Positions 1-10,270 of a stretch of DNA of 64,000 nt are shown here, in pieces; the first letter of the stretch is position 1, and every line of letters begins with the position of its first letter. The stretch covers positions 434,001 through 498,000 of the forward strand of contig JAUKTV010000017.1 of NCBI GenBank assembly GCA_030549205.1, in the 5' to 3' direction. Under the pieces are notes generated by a model. It ran no database searches, had not been told where the DNA came from, and saw only the letters and a list, made by a program, of their open reading frames with translations. The stretch is from Apiosordaria backusii (taxonomy: Eukaryota; Ascomycota; Sordariomycetes; Sordariales; Lasiosphaeriaceae). A program made the position numbers and the translations under genes.

Positions 1-1927
1 TCCCTTACACCCTCCAAGCCCTCGACACGACAATCATCGCCTCCGCCCTCCCCTCCATCGTGTCCGACTTTAGTTTGTCCCCCACCCTCTTTCATTACCC
101 CCCCTCCCCCCCCCCCCCTCCCTGTCCCCTTCCCCTCCTGTATTTCCACTTCCTGATAACCCCCCCTATCCGGCCCCCTTCCCTGCCTTTTGTCATCCCC
201 TTTCTGCCATCCCATCCCCACTCCTGTTTACTAACCAGCCCCTGTGACATACCATAGACCAAAAATCTCAACTAAATTGGCTAATAACAGCCTTCAACCT
301 CCCCACCGCCTCCCTCCTCCCCCTCTGGGCCCAGCTCGTTGACACCTTTGGCCGCCATAGCGCCCTGCAGTCGTCCATTCTTATCATTACTATCGGATCG
401 GCCATTTGCACCGCTGCCCCGGTGAGTCAAAATGGAGCAGGGACCGGGTGGGGGGTAATGCTTTTTGGACGGGGCCTGCAGGGGGTGGGAGCGGCGGGGG
501 TGAATATTTGTGTTAGGACTATTCTGGCGGACAGGGTGAGTCTGGCGGAATATGCTAAAAACTGGAGTTTATTCGCGGTTTTTGCGGCGGTGGGGTTTGG
601 GATTGGGCCGGTGGTGGGGGGGTATTTGAGTAGGGGGGCACAAGGGTGGAGGTGGTGCTTTGGGGTGAATTTGCCGGTGGGGGTGGTGGCGGTGGGGGTT
701 GTTTGGTGGTTGCTGAGGGGGGAACTGGTTGGGCCGGTTGAGGAGGGTGGAAGTGTTGATGGACGTGGAGATGGGAATGGGGAGGGAGAGACGAGATTGC
801 AGAGGTTTGAGAGGAGGATGGGGACGATCGATTATGGAGGGCAGGTGCTGTTTCTTCTGGGGATGGGGTTGTTGATTTTGGGGCTTACGTGGGCTGGGGC
901 AGAATATGCTTGGGATTCGGTTGCGGTGATTGTGCCGTTGGTTGTTGGAGGAGTGTTGATGGTTGCATGGGTGGTCTATCAGTGGGCGATGGTACCAGGA
1001 AGAAAAATGGCGAGGGTGTTCCCGAGGCAGAGAGTGATGATGCCATGGGAGCTGCTTGCGCAGAAGGATATCGGGCTGTTGTTGTTCATCAATTCGACGG
1101 TGGGCGCGGCGATGTACTCGGTGATGTATTTCATGGACATCTACTTCGTCGAGGTTAAGGGGCATGATTCGAGTGATGCTGGGTTGGCGTTGCTGTATTT
1201 TCTGCCTGGTATGGGGGGTGAGTTTCAACCCCCGCACTCTTGAGATGTCGAAGTGCGTTTGTGCTGACATGCAGTTACAGCTGGTGTGTACATGGCCATG
1301 TTCTGGATCAATGTTTGGCCTCGTCAGACCTTCCCTGCGCTTCTCTTGGGAACCATCACCACGGCTGTTGCCATCTCAGTTCTACCTTATGCATGCTGGA
1401 CCGAGAAAACCAGTCTCATCTACGGCATGATGGCGCTTGCCGGCTATGGTGTAGGCACAAACACAAACCCCGGGTCGCTACATGGGCTCGCATATTTCCC
1501 ACAGATGACAGCTGCCATCACCTGTATTGTCACGTTTGCTGTTCCCTTTGGAGGGACAATTGCCTTGACAATAATGTCAACTGTCTTCAACAACAAAAGC
1601 GGAATCAATCATGCCGACCCAAAGGCGGGAATCGTGTGGGGGTTCATCGCCATGATTCCCATCATGTGGCTAAGCGTTTTCCTCACCACATTTCTTGGAA
1701 ACGTGTGGGTCAATAAGGAGGGCGGCCATGATGTGATACATGGTGCCTGGTTATGGAGTCTGGTTCGAGGTCAGGAGCCTGAGAGAATCAAGATGGCAAG
1801 TTCGTGCGATGGATCTGGCCTCGATCTTGTTCCACTAGGAAAAGAAGGCCGAAGAGCGGTGGAGAGGAGGCCGCCTCCTGACACAGAGACCGCTGCCTAT
1901 ATAGGAGTAGAACTGAGGCCTCCATGA
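1..1927 (+). CDS. MFS multidrug exporter, DHA2 (14-TMS) type, 5' partial
   Basis: Plasma-membrane or vacuolar proton antiporter of the major facilitator superfamily, probably exporting drugs or metabolites. Exons are <1..72, 258..1217 and 1281..1927; all junctions are GT-AG and keep frame, giving 558 residues with the start lying outside the window. The first visible residues (LQALDTTIIASALPSIV) match motif D1 of DHA2 exporters (LDxTIVxxALP). The second exon continues with NWLITAFNL, the RLVDTFGR-like loop LWAQLVDTFGR and a GRGLQGVGAAG motif; the third carries the last membrane spans and a polar C-terminus. About 14 hydrophobic stretches can be counted across the exons. Substrate cannot be inferred. 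The first intron contains an almost pure C tract. A poly(A)-like AATAAA lies at 2117-2122, about 190 nt past the stop. Confidence 0.85.
98..118 (+). repeat. Poly-C tract in intron 1 of the MFS gene
   Basis: C7-T-C13 homopolymer inside a pyrimidine-rich intron (73..257). It is G-rich on the template side and prone to replication or sequencing slippage. Confidence 0.8.
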
Positions 1928-2533
1928 GACTTGCTGTGGGATTGTCAAGGAAAGTACGGGGCTAATCGCCAGGCTTGATTGTGGATAGGTTCTCAAATAT
2001 ATTGTACCACTACAAGTGTTGTTTGGGGCGTTGACGGGCCATTTATGAACAATGCCTGCTGATAGCCGTGACAGATGGCATGGGTTATATATCAACAAAC
2101 ACAAGCGAGACAATACAATAAAACAGCATTGATCAAGATGGAAGCCAACTTGAGTCCCATTTGTGGCGACCTGTAGCTCGTGGCTTCCCTATTTGTAAAG
2201 AGAAGTCGTGCCATTATCTGCCTACACGTGCTGAGTGGTTTTTCAACAAAATAGGGAAGTCGCCCCCCTTCCGATAGACAGGCCCTAGAGGACTTTGGGC
2301 AACAGGACTCTGACCTCTGGCCCTTGAAGCCTCCCATAACCACCCCACGCTAGTGATTTTACCTTCTTTACGACTTCCTTTCAGAGAGAGTTGGATCTCG
2401 CCGCCTTAGGCATTGTGAAAATTTTCACGCTGTACACCATATCTTTGGGATCTTCCCTTTTCCCCTCTCTTCCACTGCACGTTCGAACTCTCACCACACC
2501 ACCTTTTAGTCACATAAGTCTGCACATACATAC
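1928..2533. other. Spacer: MFS 3' end and P-ATPase promoter
   Basis: No gene seen. It holds an AATAAA at 2117-2122 for the upstream gene and, just before 2534, a pyrimidine-rich stretch with CCTTTT/CTCTTCC runs typical of fungal core promoters and 5' leaders. Confidence 0.6.
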
Positions 2534-5500
2534 ATGATGGCTGATCCTGACCCCCCCAACGACGCTGAGAGCGCGGCTGTGGATGGAAATCCCACTATAG
2601 CCGGTCCCTCGAACCAGAGGATTCAGTTTACCAGCACGGAGAGACCGGTTCGCTCACCTGGTCATCGTGCTAGTATCCCTCGCAAACCTTCCATTCCTCA
2701 GGTCATCACTGGCGAGGAAAAAGCCCGTCGTGAGCGGCAGGAAGAGCAGGAGAAGAAAGTCAATGTCACTGAGCACCTGATGTCGCCCGAGGAGGTTGCT
2801 TCCAAGTACAACACCATCATCAATATCGAAAAACCGTCAGAGTCTCTCGGCCTGACCAGTCAGCAGGCTACTACTCTTCTTCAAGAGCATGGCCAGAACG
2901 TCTTGACCCCTCCCAAGAAGCGTCACCCTTTCCTCAAGTATCTCGACTATCTGACCAGTCTCTTCAACTTACTCCTGATCCTGGCTGGTATCTTGGAGTA
3001 TATTCTCCTGGCCATTGACTTCAAAGCTAACTTCCCCAACGTAGGTTACCTGTTCTCCATCCGATTCTTATTGCTTGTTATCGAATGCTAACCCTACTTC
3101 CCAGACTTACTTGGGCGCAATCCTCATCATCGTGGCGAATATCAATGCCTTCATCGAGTTCTATCAGCAGAGCAAGTCACAAGCTCTGCTGGAGTCTTTT
3201 CTCAACATGATCCCCGCCAAGTGCATGTGCCTGCGCGATGGAAAGCTTTCTCAGATCGATGCTGCTTCACTGGTCCCTGGTGATGTGGTTTTTGTTCGAA
3301 TGGGAGACAAGACTCCGGCCGATATCCTGGTATTCTCAGCTTCGGACTGCAAGGTCGACAATTCATCCCTCACTGGCGAGTCTGAGCCACAAGATCGCAC
3401 CAAGGAGAACGACATGGAGAACCCGCTGGAAGCACACAACCTGATGTTCAACAGTACTCTATGCGTTTCTGGTGAGGCGTATGGCATTGTTATCCGCACA
3501 GGCGACAACACTGTGTTGGGACAAATCGCTAGCCTCACGGCTGGTGAGGCCAAGGTCACCTCTCCCCTCACGGTTGAGATTGGCAACTTTGTCAAGATCA
3601 TCGCCACCATCGCCATCTTCACCGCACTCATTTTCTTTGGAGTTTCTTTCCCGGTCAACAACAACAATGTGTCACTGGCTTTGAACTTTGCCATTGGTGT
3701 GTTCGTTGCTTGGGTTCCCGAAGGCCTTCCGGCGACTGTCACCATTCTCTTGACCATCGCTGCCAAGCGTATGGCTAGTCAGAATGTTCTTGTCAAGGAT
3801 CTTCAGGGTGTCGAAACACTTGGAGCCATTACCTTACTGGCTACCGACAAGACGGGCACCCTTACCCGAAACCAAATGACTGTCGCCAATATTTGGACAT
3901 GCGGTGCTATGTACGAAGCAGCGCGTGGTGCCCTCGTAGACCGCCGTATCGCCACCCCGGACTCGCCTGGAGTTCTGGAGATTCTTCACATTTCGTCTCT
4001 GTGTACCCGAGCCAGGTTTGACAGAACAGACATTCCTATTTACCAGCGGGAGATCCTGGGCGACGCCACCGAGTCTGGTCTGATTCGATATGCCAGCGAT
4101 CAGCTCTTGGGGTTCGACAATCTGGCCGAGAATTATCCAAAAGTGTTCGAGATCCCCTTCAACTCAGAGACAAAATGGCACATGAGCATCCACAAAAAGG
4201 CACATAGCAATGGTTCGCTGACCCTTTACATCAAGGGGGCGCCTGAGCGGGTTTGGCGTCTTTGCAACCGCCTTCTTCTCCGAGAGGATGGCAGCAATGC
4301 CCTTCTGACTGACGATCACAAGACGGCCTACGACGACATATACGAGGACATGGCTGGTCGTGGTCACCGTGTCTTGGGTTTTGCTGAGCTCCAACTTCCC
4401 GGCGATCAATATCCCGTGGACTTTGTTTTTGACAAGAAGGCCAAGAACTATCCTCTTGGGGACTTTGTCTTTGTTGGCTTGGCCTCGCTTCAAGACCCCC
4501 CCAAGCATGGAGTCCGCGAGGCGATTGGCAGTTGTCGCGCTGCTGGCGTCAAAGTTATCATGGTTACTGGAGATCATCCACTCACCGCGGAGGCAATAGC
4601 ACGGAAAATCAACCTCATGCTCGGCGACACACGCGAAAAGGCCGCCAAGCGAACCGGACGACCCATCGATCAAGTTCAGGAACACGAGTACAACGCCATC
4701 GTTATCCATGGTGAACAAATAGACGGGCTCACAGATCAGCAATGGAACGATATATTCTGGAAAGATGAGATCATTTTCGCGCGCACCAGTCCCAAGCACA
4801 AGCTTGAGATCGTTCGTCGTGCCCAGGAGATGGGCCACATCGTGGGTGTCACAGGTGACGGTGTCAACGACTCTCCTGCTCTCAAGAAGGCCGACCTTGG
4901 TATTGCTATGAATAAGTCTGGTTCAGACGTGTCCAAGGAAGCTGCATCGATGATTCTTCTGGATGACAACTTTGCCAGCACTGTCCGCGGTATCCAGGAA
5001 GGCCGACTCATCTTCATCAATCTAAAGAAGTCGATCAAGTACACCATCAGCCATTCCATGCCGGAGGTCATTCCCAACCTTCTCTACGTCATTGTTCCCA
5101 TTCCGCTTCCCCTTACGGCCATCCTCATTCTTGTCATTGACCTGGGTTTCGAACTTATCGCTGCTCTTTCATTTGCCTGGGTATGTTTATCTCCTTTGCC
5201 GCCCTTGAAACCATTCGCTGACTTTTACATCTTCAGGACCCACCCGAGACGAGCGAAGGTTTGATGAAACTACCACCTCGAAAGCCCGTCACCCCCAAGT
5301 CCGCTGAGAGATTTCGCCGCCGTGAAATCCGCCGCACCGGAGGTCGCTGGGACCAGGAGGCAAATGTTGTCATACCTGCCGCCGAAAACCGCAGCAAGTT
5401 CAAGCTTCTTCTTCACAATATCGGCCAATTCTTCAGCAAGCAGTACTGGGCAGACAAGTTCGAGGACAGCGACGCCGAAGTCTTGGTTGACGGACCTCTC

Positions 5501-6112
5501 TTATCTTGGGCGTATCTAGAGATCGGGATCATCGAAGCTATTGGTGCCCTCGTCTCCTTCTTCATGATCCTGCACTGGCGCGGTATCTCTCCGCGTGATG
5601 CGTACATCATGCAGAAGGGAGCCGGGGCCCCAACAAACTATTGGACAAAGAATGCCGAGCCTTACAAGGGAATCGACGGGCCAACACAGTACGACATCCT
5701 GGCGGAAGCACAATCCATGTATTATTGGGCGATTATGACAATGCAGATGTTTAATCTCTTTGCCTGCAAGACTCGCCATACTTTGCCCTTCGGTCGGTAC
5801 ATGTTTGCCAACCGAGTCACGTTCTACTGTATCCTTGCCGGCGCGTCTCTGGCGGCTTTCATCATCTACACTCCTGGTGTGGAGGTGGTCTTTGGGACAA
5901 CTCGCAACCTGCTGCCGCTGTATTGGCTTATCCCTATGGGCTTTGGTTGCCTGTTGATCTCCTACGCTGCTCTGCGTATGTTGATCACACGTCATACCAA
6001 TCCCACCAAGTGGAATCCGGAGATCCAAGGGCTGCAGATGCACCCAACAATGCGGTCGCAGAGATCTGTTGGGAGCAGGGCTGGTAGCAGACATGGAAGT
6101 AGGGGTGGTTAG
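2534..6112 (+). CDS. P-type ATPase, type IIC (Na,K/H,K-ATPase alpha-like)
   Basis: Cation-pumping ATPase of the membrane, 1152 aa, related to animal Na,K-ATPase alpha rather than to fungal ENA pumps. Exons: 2534..3040, 3105..5180, 5237..6112; all junctions are phase 0. After a ~110-residue charged cytosolic N-terminus comes the first membrane pair (LLLILAGILEYILLA; TYLGAILIIVANINAF), the actuator with SLTGESEPQ, the PEGLPATVTILLTIAAKRM helix, and the phosphorylation loop DKTGTLTRNQMTVANIW with the phosphoryl-acceptor Asp at about 417. Then follow KGAPERVW (nucleotide binding), MVTGDHPLTAEAIA and VTGDGVNDSPALKKADLGIAM, and C-terminal membrane helices. The block FAWDPPETSEGLMKLPPRKP, created by splicing intron 2, matches the IIC family M6-M7 loop. 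No beta subunit gene is in the window. Which ions are moved is not shown by sequence. Confidence 0.92.
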
Positions 6113-6522
6113 GGAGAAGATGAACATGGGCTTTGTCGTGGTATGCTTGAAATGGTGATAAAAATGAACGGGATTTTAAGAAGGAGATTTGTGGAGAGCT
6201 TCCAACACAGGTACACATCATGCAGATAGATTTTGTAGAGTAGTCGATACAAGAGATCCTCTCAAGCCATGCAGCAATACAACAGCGGTTGTTACAATAA
6301 ACCTTTTCTCAGAGGTGATTTCTAGTGAGTAGTTGTGCCGAGGGAGGATGCAGGAGGCCCGACCAGTTCACCGCTGCTCCCATACAGCGGAGGCAGATGC
6401 AGGCCGAGTGATAGGATGTGGTTCTCAATTCGGTATGAATGCCCGGCATCTCTACCACCCCCAGCAATGACTATCTACCTGAGTTTTGTGACTTATTCAG
6501 TCGAAGTGTATTTGTATCTGCT
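6113..6522. other. Spacer downstream of the P-ATPase
   Basis: 3' flank with AATAAA at 6296-6301. No gene seen; it leads into the kinase relic on the opposite strand. Confidence 0.55.
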
Positions 6523-7200
6523 CTACGTGACCAAGACCTCGAGATCCTCCGTCACGGTCGGTATATCAACCTCGACAGTCTTCTTACTTCCTTCAATAGC
6601 CTTCTTTCCACTTTCCTCCGCGTTAACTCTGTCAACAAGGATCTTCATGTTCGCTACAAAGCTATAACAAACCAGAGCGGCCAGTTTTCTTGCCTTAGAT
6701 AGATTAAATAATGGGTGGCAACTCACATCTCCCGTAGCTCAGCTTCGTTGGGATAAACACTAGCCAAACAAACTTGATGCCGAATCATGTACGTGATGTT
6801 GCGACTGTCAAAATCCTCCTTGGTCTCGGAGATGGGCACTTTTTTCAGGCACTCCTCAAGGAAAACCTCACCCAGTGGGTACCTAGGGTTGCGAAAGAGC
6901 CCGAGCTCGAGTTCACTATGGGCCCAGAGAGCGTTGGCGTCGAATACGATGCGTGACTTTTTATCAAGCCTATACATGACGTTGCCGGGCCACAGATCGA
7001 TGTGGCGTGGAAAGGAGGTCATATTCAATAGGGGATTTTAGTAGTGGTCTCACAGGTCACGATCAGGCGCGATTCGCACACCGTCCTCTTGTCGAGCCAC
7101 ACCGGTGAGGTAGAACTGTGCGAGGGTGACGAGGTCGCGTGCAAGCACTTACGCAGGAGGGGTATGGATCCAGCATCCTACTGACCTCGCCCACTTATTG
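6523..7200 (-). pseudogene. Fructosamine-3-kinase-like relic (N-lobe missing, in-frame stops)
   Basis: The minus strand between 7021 and 6723 encodes the C-lobe of a fructosamine/ketosamine-3-kinase (PKL fold): DLWPGN, FDANALWAHSELELG, GEVFLEE, VPISETKEDFDSRN and a final PNEAELRE, in the family's order. Family members normally have HGDLWxGN; here Gly is replaced (HIDLWPGN) but Asp is kept. Reading upstream in the same frame meets TAA then TGA (around 7039-7054), and no acceptor site allows them to be spliced out. The ATP-binding N-lobe cannot be found in the ~400 nt upstream. A possible last exon continues through an intron at about 6726-6692 to a stop at 6523. The enzymes repair glycated proteins; this copy is probably dead. 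The two stops could have arisen by C-to-T change as in RIP, which is unproven. Confidence 0.55.
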
Positions 7201-7809
7201 CTTTCTCAAGGCCAGAATTATGTTGTTCAACTGGGAGGCTTTACACAAGCATCTCACTTTGGCGAGTCCAGGGAGACTTTCTGATCGAGATTCTAACCAG
7301 GGACACAGTGGCGGTAGCGTATCGAGACGATCTACCTGTCATTCACGGATTTTTAGTTTTAAGCCCAAGCAGCACTTGGAATAAAGCCGTTTGTCTAAGT
7401 ACCTATTTTGATACTATCGAGATCATCATCAAGCGTACGGCATGATTTGTTGACAAGTTGTGTAATCATAAAATCCCACCTATAGGTGTCGGTAGAGTAT
7501 ATGCTCTTATCAGAAGGACAATTGTCCCTCGATTCACCACCGGTGGTGACTATCATGGTCTTGAATACCCTTAAATCCCTAGTGAATTTCACCTGTCATT
7601 GGAGACTGGGTCTGGTCTGTTGGTCACATGCCCGACGTCACAGAAACAGTACCTATGACAGCACTTCTGACGTCACCACATCCCCCATTCACCACTTTTT
7701 CGATTCAAACTCATTTCCATCACACTCACTCTTGAAATCGACCCCGCCTACCTACTTAAAGCTCACCATAACATACATTTCAATCGATTTGAAACCAACC
7801 GTCGAAAAG
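7201..7809. other. Spacer and promoter of the TUDOR-domain gene
   Basis: No gene recognised. It holds two CRE-like elements (separate entry) and a pyrimidine/A-rich leader before the ATG at 7810. Remnants of the kinase N-lobe were sought here and not seen. Confidence 0.5.
7633..7675 (+). promoter_or_regulatory. Paired CRE-like bZIP sites
   Basis: CGACGTCA at 7633-7640 and a perfect palindromic TGACGTCA at 7668-7675, 35 nt apart and 134-177 nt upstream of the start codon at 7810. TGACGTCA is the established target of CREB/Atf1-type bZIP factors, which in fungi act in stress responses. Function here is inferred from motif and position only. Confidence 0.5.
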
Positions 7810-8133
7810 ATGGCAACACTAAAAGACAAGAACGGTGAGCCCATCCACGAAGGTGACCACGTCTTCGCCCGCTCCCGGGGCGGCAGGCATGAGGGTAATG
7901 TGGAGAAGATTGTGACGACGGAGAAGGAGGCGGAGAAGGAAGGGGTGAAGCATCCTCCTAAGGTATGTTGAGGACGGAAGGTGAGGGGATGTGAGATGGG
8001 TAAAGGGAATGAATGAGGCTGACGAGTTGTGTAATGGCAGGTGCTGTTTACTGATCAGCATGGGCATCATGTGCAGCATAATCCTGAGGCGTTGCAGCAT
8101 GGGGAATTTAAAAAGGCTAAGGGGGAGGAGTGA
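7810..8133 (+). CDS. Small HVA1-type TUDOR-domain protein
   Basis: Protein of 81 aa from exons 7810..7962 and 8041..8133 (phase 0, GT-AG). It matches the short 'hypervirulence associated protein, TUDOR domain' family (formerly DUF2945), found in many bacteria and fungi: an N-terminal G-x-x-V/F beta barrel (EGDHVFARSRGGRHEGNVEKI), Lys/Glu-rich middle, HPPKVLFTDQHG and a terminal HNPEAL. The name derives from a Cryptococcus gene; the molecular role is unknown, and nothing here indicates virulence. The ATG follows AAAAG and is the only one that gives the domain from its start. Paired CRE-like sites lie upstream, which suggests stress-linked expression (inference). Confidence 0.8.
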
Positions 8134-8292
8134 GAGGAGTGTCTGGAAGGAAAGGGGCACGAAGTAGATGTCATCTATTTAAACTGGCCTCGACAGTGGT
8201 TTCTCTCATAATCAGTCTTGAACCATACCATGTACTATATCACGCAAACACCGTGTCATAAAGTCGTCAAACCTCCCACTCCTGTCTCGTGT

Positions 8293-9246
8293 TCACCGTG
8301 ACGCTTCGCCCGCACCAGAAGCCGGAGCCATACTAGTGCCAACAAACACAACCAAGACAGCAGCATAGGCAGCCGTAGCTGCCAACACATCCTTCCCCGC
8401 CAATCCCTTTGCCCCATAAGCAAGCACAATGATGAATATTGCCGTCGCCACCGAAACGGTTATGAGGCTAGTGTTGCGGTCAGGTTTCAACACCATCAAG
8501 ATCATGGGTCTGATCACTGCCACTCCGCCGAAAGCACCCATCCAGAGCCGCTCGGTGAACGCCTCTTTCTTCTGTTTCATTATTCGAAAATCACGATTTA
8601 GTTCCCGGTAACTGTTGTTTGCCTCTGCCCAACTCATCCCCTTCAACCCGCGCTGAGCTGCTAGCCTTGCGTTTCTTTTCTTGATATGCTTCTCGGAACC
8701 TAGGATCACAAGTATAGCCTCGAAGACCACTTGCGTTCTTGACACAATGAACGGGTCAATAGCTTCCTGGGATAGCGTCTCATAGTTACGGATGGCCTTG
8801 GCTGTAGCAGGTAATTAGTCTACGCAACCCCCAACATGAATTCCATCTAGGTAAGGTATCTATAAATGGGATCAAGGCAGAGTCATCCATCATTATCCGA
8901 AGTTAGAAGTACCCCTGGACATACCATATTTACTCAACAGCTTATCCACCTCCTCATTGAGCTCCGCCGCATGCCTCCCAGCGTTCGATTCCGGCCCTGC
9001 GGCCGCCGTTGCTGCCACCTGGCCTGTTGCCGCGGCTGCCTCACGTCGCATGCGAGACACAAGATCTTCTATCTCCTTTTGAATGCTTTCAATTCTTTCT
9101 CGTTGCAGCGGGAGAAAGCTCATGACCAAGAACCGATCGGTTGCCTCACTGAGCGCGGTCAACGCACTCCGCGCTGTGGCGATTGACTCGAGCGCTTTCA
9201 GTGCGATGGGCACAGCGCCGAGGACCACGCCGACGATTTCGGCCAT
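8293..9246 (-). CDS. DUF6594 membrane protein with NLR-like N-terminus
   Basis: Predicted 276-aa protein from exons 9246..8925 and 8801..8293 (intron 8924..8802, phase 1). The C-terminus has three hydrophobic helices: GVAVIRPMILMVL, SLITVSVATAIFIIVLAYG and VLAATAAYAAVLVVFVGTSM. The last is the signature ending of the fungal DUF6594 family. Before it lies a charged amphipathic stretch (residues ~110-190) with many Lys/Arg/Glu. The N-terminus (MAEIVGVVLGAVPIALKALE) is hydrophobic and glycine-bearing, resembling the start of many fungal NLR/HET accessory domains, and is followed by a coiled-coil-like helix (residues ~35-75) and an Ala/Thr-rich linker. Function unknown. The start at 9246 is chosen over an in-frame upstream ATG at 9441, which would add an unrelated Cys/Phe-rich leader. 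Confidence 0.75.
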
Positions 9247-9670
9247 ATTGCAGATGCAGATGTGAGTAGTTAAAGCGGGAGGGATGTCAAGAGAGGAAAG
9301 ATGCCGGAACGCTGTTGTCAAACTTGGGGTTGTGGAGGGGGAGGGGGTGCAAAAGGCTTGGAGCCTGGCGTTCAGTCTGAAGCAATGATTCCAGTTTCTC
9401 GAATTTATGAATGCGGCTGAGGTGCAGCAAAATACCACCAATCATCTGCAACTATGTGGTATAGCTAGTGTTTTATGTAATCTACGATTTGATTCATGTT
9501 TGTACTCTTGGAGGTATGTACGTTGACGGTTGACTTGCAATTATTTATCATTGTGAATTTGTGATTTGGGTTGAGAAAAGGGGGTGGGTGGAGCACTGAA
9601 CATAAGGATCTTAAAGATTGGAACATAAGTTGGCAGTTTGGAATCAATGCACAACCAATAATACCTCACC
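9247..9670. other. Spacer between the DUF6594 gene and tRNA-His
   Basis: No gene seen. AT-rich around 9470-9560; serves as 5' flank of the DUF6594 gene and the tRNA. Confidence 0.5.
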
Positions 9671-9767
9671 GGGTGACTAGTCTAGTGGTCAGGACGCTTC
9701 GTTGTGGTTGTTCGCAGAACATCACATACGATCCGAAGAAACCCCGGTTCGATTCCGGGGTCGCCCA
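9671..9767 (+). tRNA. tRNA-His (GTG) with 25-nt intron
   Basis: Complete cloverleaf: acceptor GGGTGAC (9671-9677) pairs with GTCGCCC (9760-9766) with one T-G wobble, discriminator A 9767. The D arm is 9680-9695; anticodon stem CTTCG/CGAAG (9697-9701 / 9734-9738); loop TTGTGG with anticodon GTG at 9704-9706; T arm CCCGG-TTCGATT-CCGGG. The intron 9708-9732 sits at the standard place, one base after the anticodon. The extra G at -1 of eukaryotic tRNA-His is added after transcription, so its absence is normal. Internal A and B boxes are intact (TAGTCTAGTGG; GGTTCGATTCC). Confidence 0.93.
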
Positions 9768-10270
9768 TATCTTTTACTTTTCTTTTTTCAACCTGCCCAG
9801 CATATGTGTACAGCTGTTCAAACCTTGACAAATGACTTGACTTTTTTTTTTTCTCCAAGATCATTGCCCAGTGGCCCAGGACTTCTGTTGTTGTGACACG
9901 CTGCTCATAGCAATGGAGCTTTAGGGCTTGCTCTCAAGGGCTTCAGGGGCTCAAGTTTTCTGCACGATATCTCAAAACCACATTCATAAAATATTGAGGT
10001 AGAGTCATCATACAATCTGAATTACTTCAAGAAAATCTAACCAAATCTTCAAGAGAAGGTATCTAGGGTATCATCTCTCTCTGCTTTCTCTCTTCTCCCA
10101 TCCAATCTTCTTCTTCTTCAGAACAACACCCAGCCACACCATGCGCCAATGCTACAAATGTAATGATACCCCCAGTAATGGTACAGTGTATGCAGACAGA
10201 AACAAAATACGGCAAAGGAAATAATACAATGTCCATCAAGTAGCTGAGAAAAATGATAAGAAACAAAAAA
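9768..10270. other. Spacer after tRNA-His
   Basis: A T run at 9841-9852 may end Pol III transcription together with shorter T runs just after the tRNA. The remainder is the 3' flank of the gene ending at 10271. No gene seen. Confidence 0.5.

Noticed and set aside
569..1270. 233-codon minus-strand frame opposite the MFS gene
   Set aside because: His/Pro-rich antisense shadow of a G-rich coding strand.
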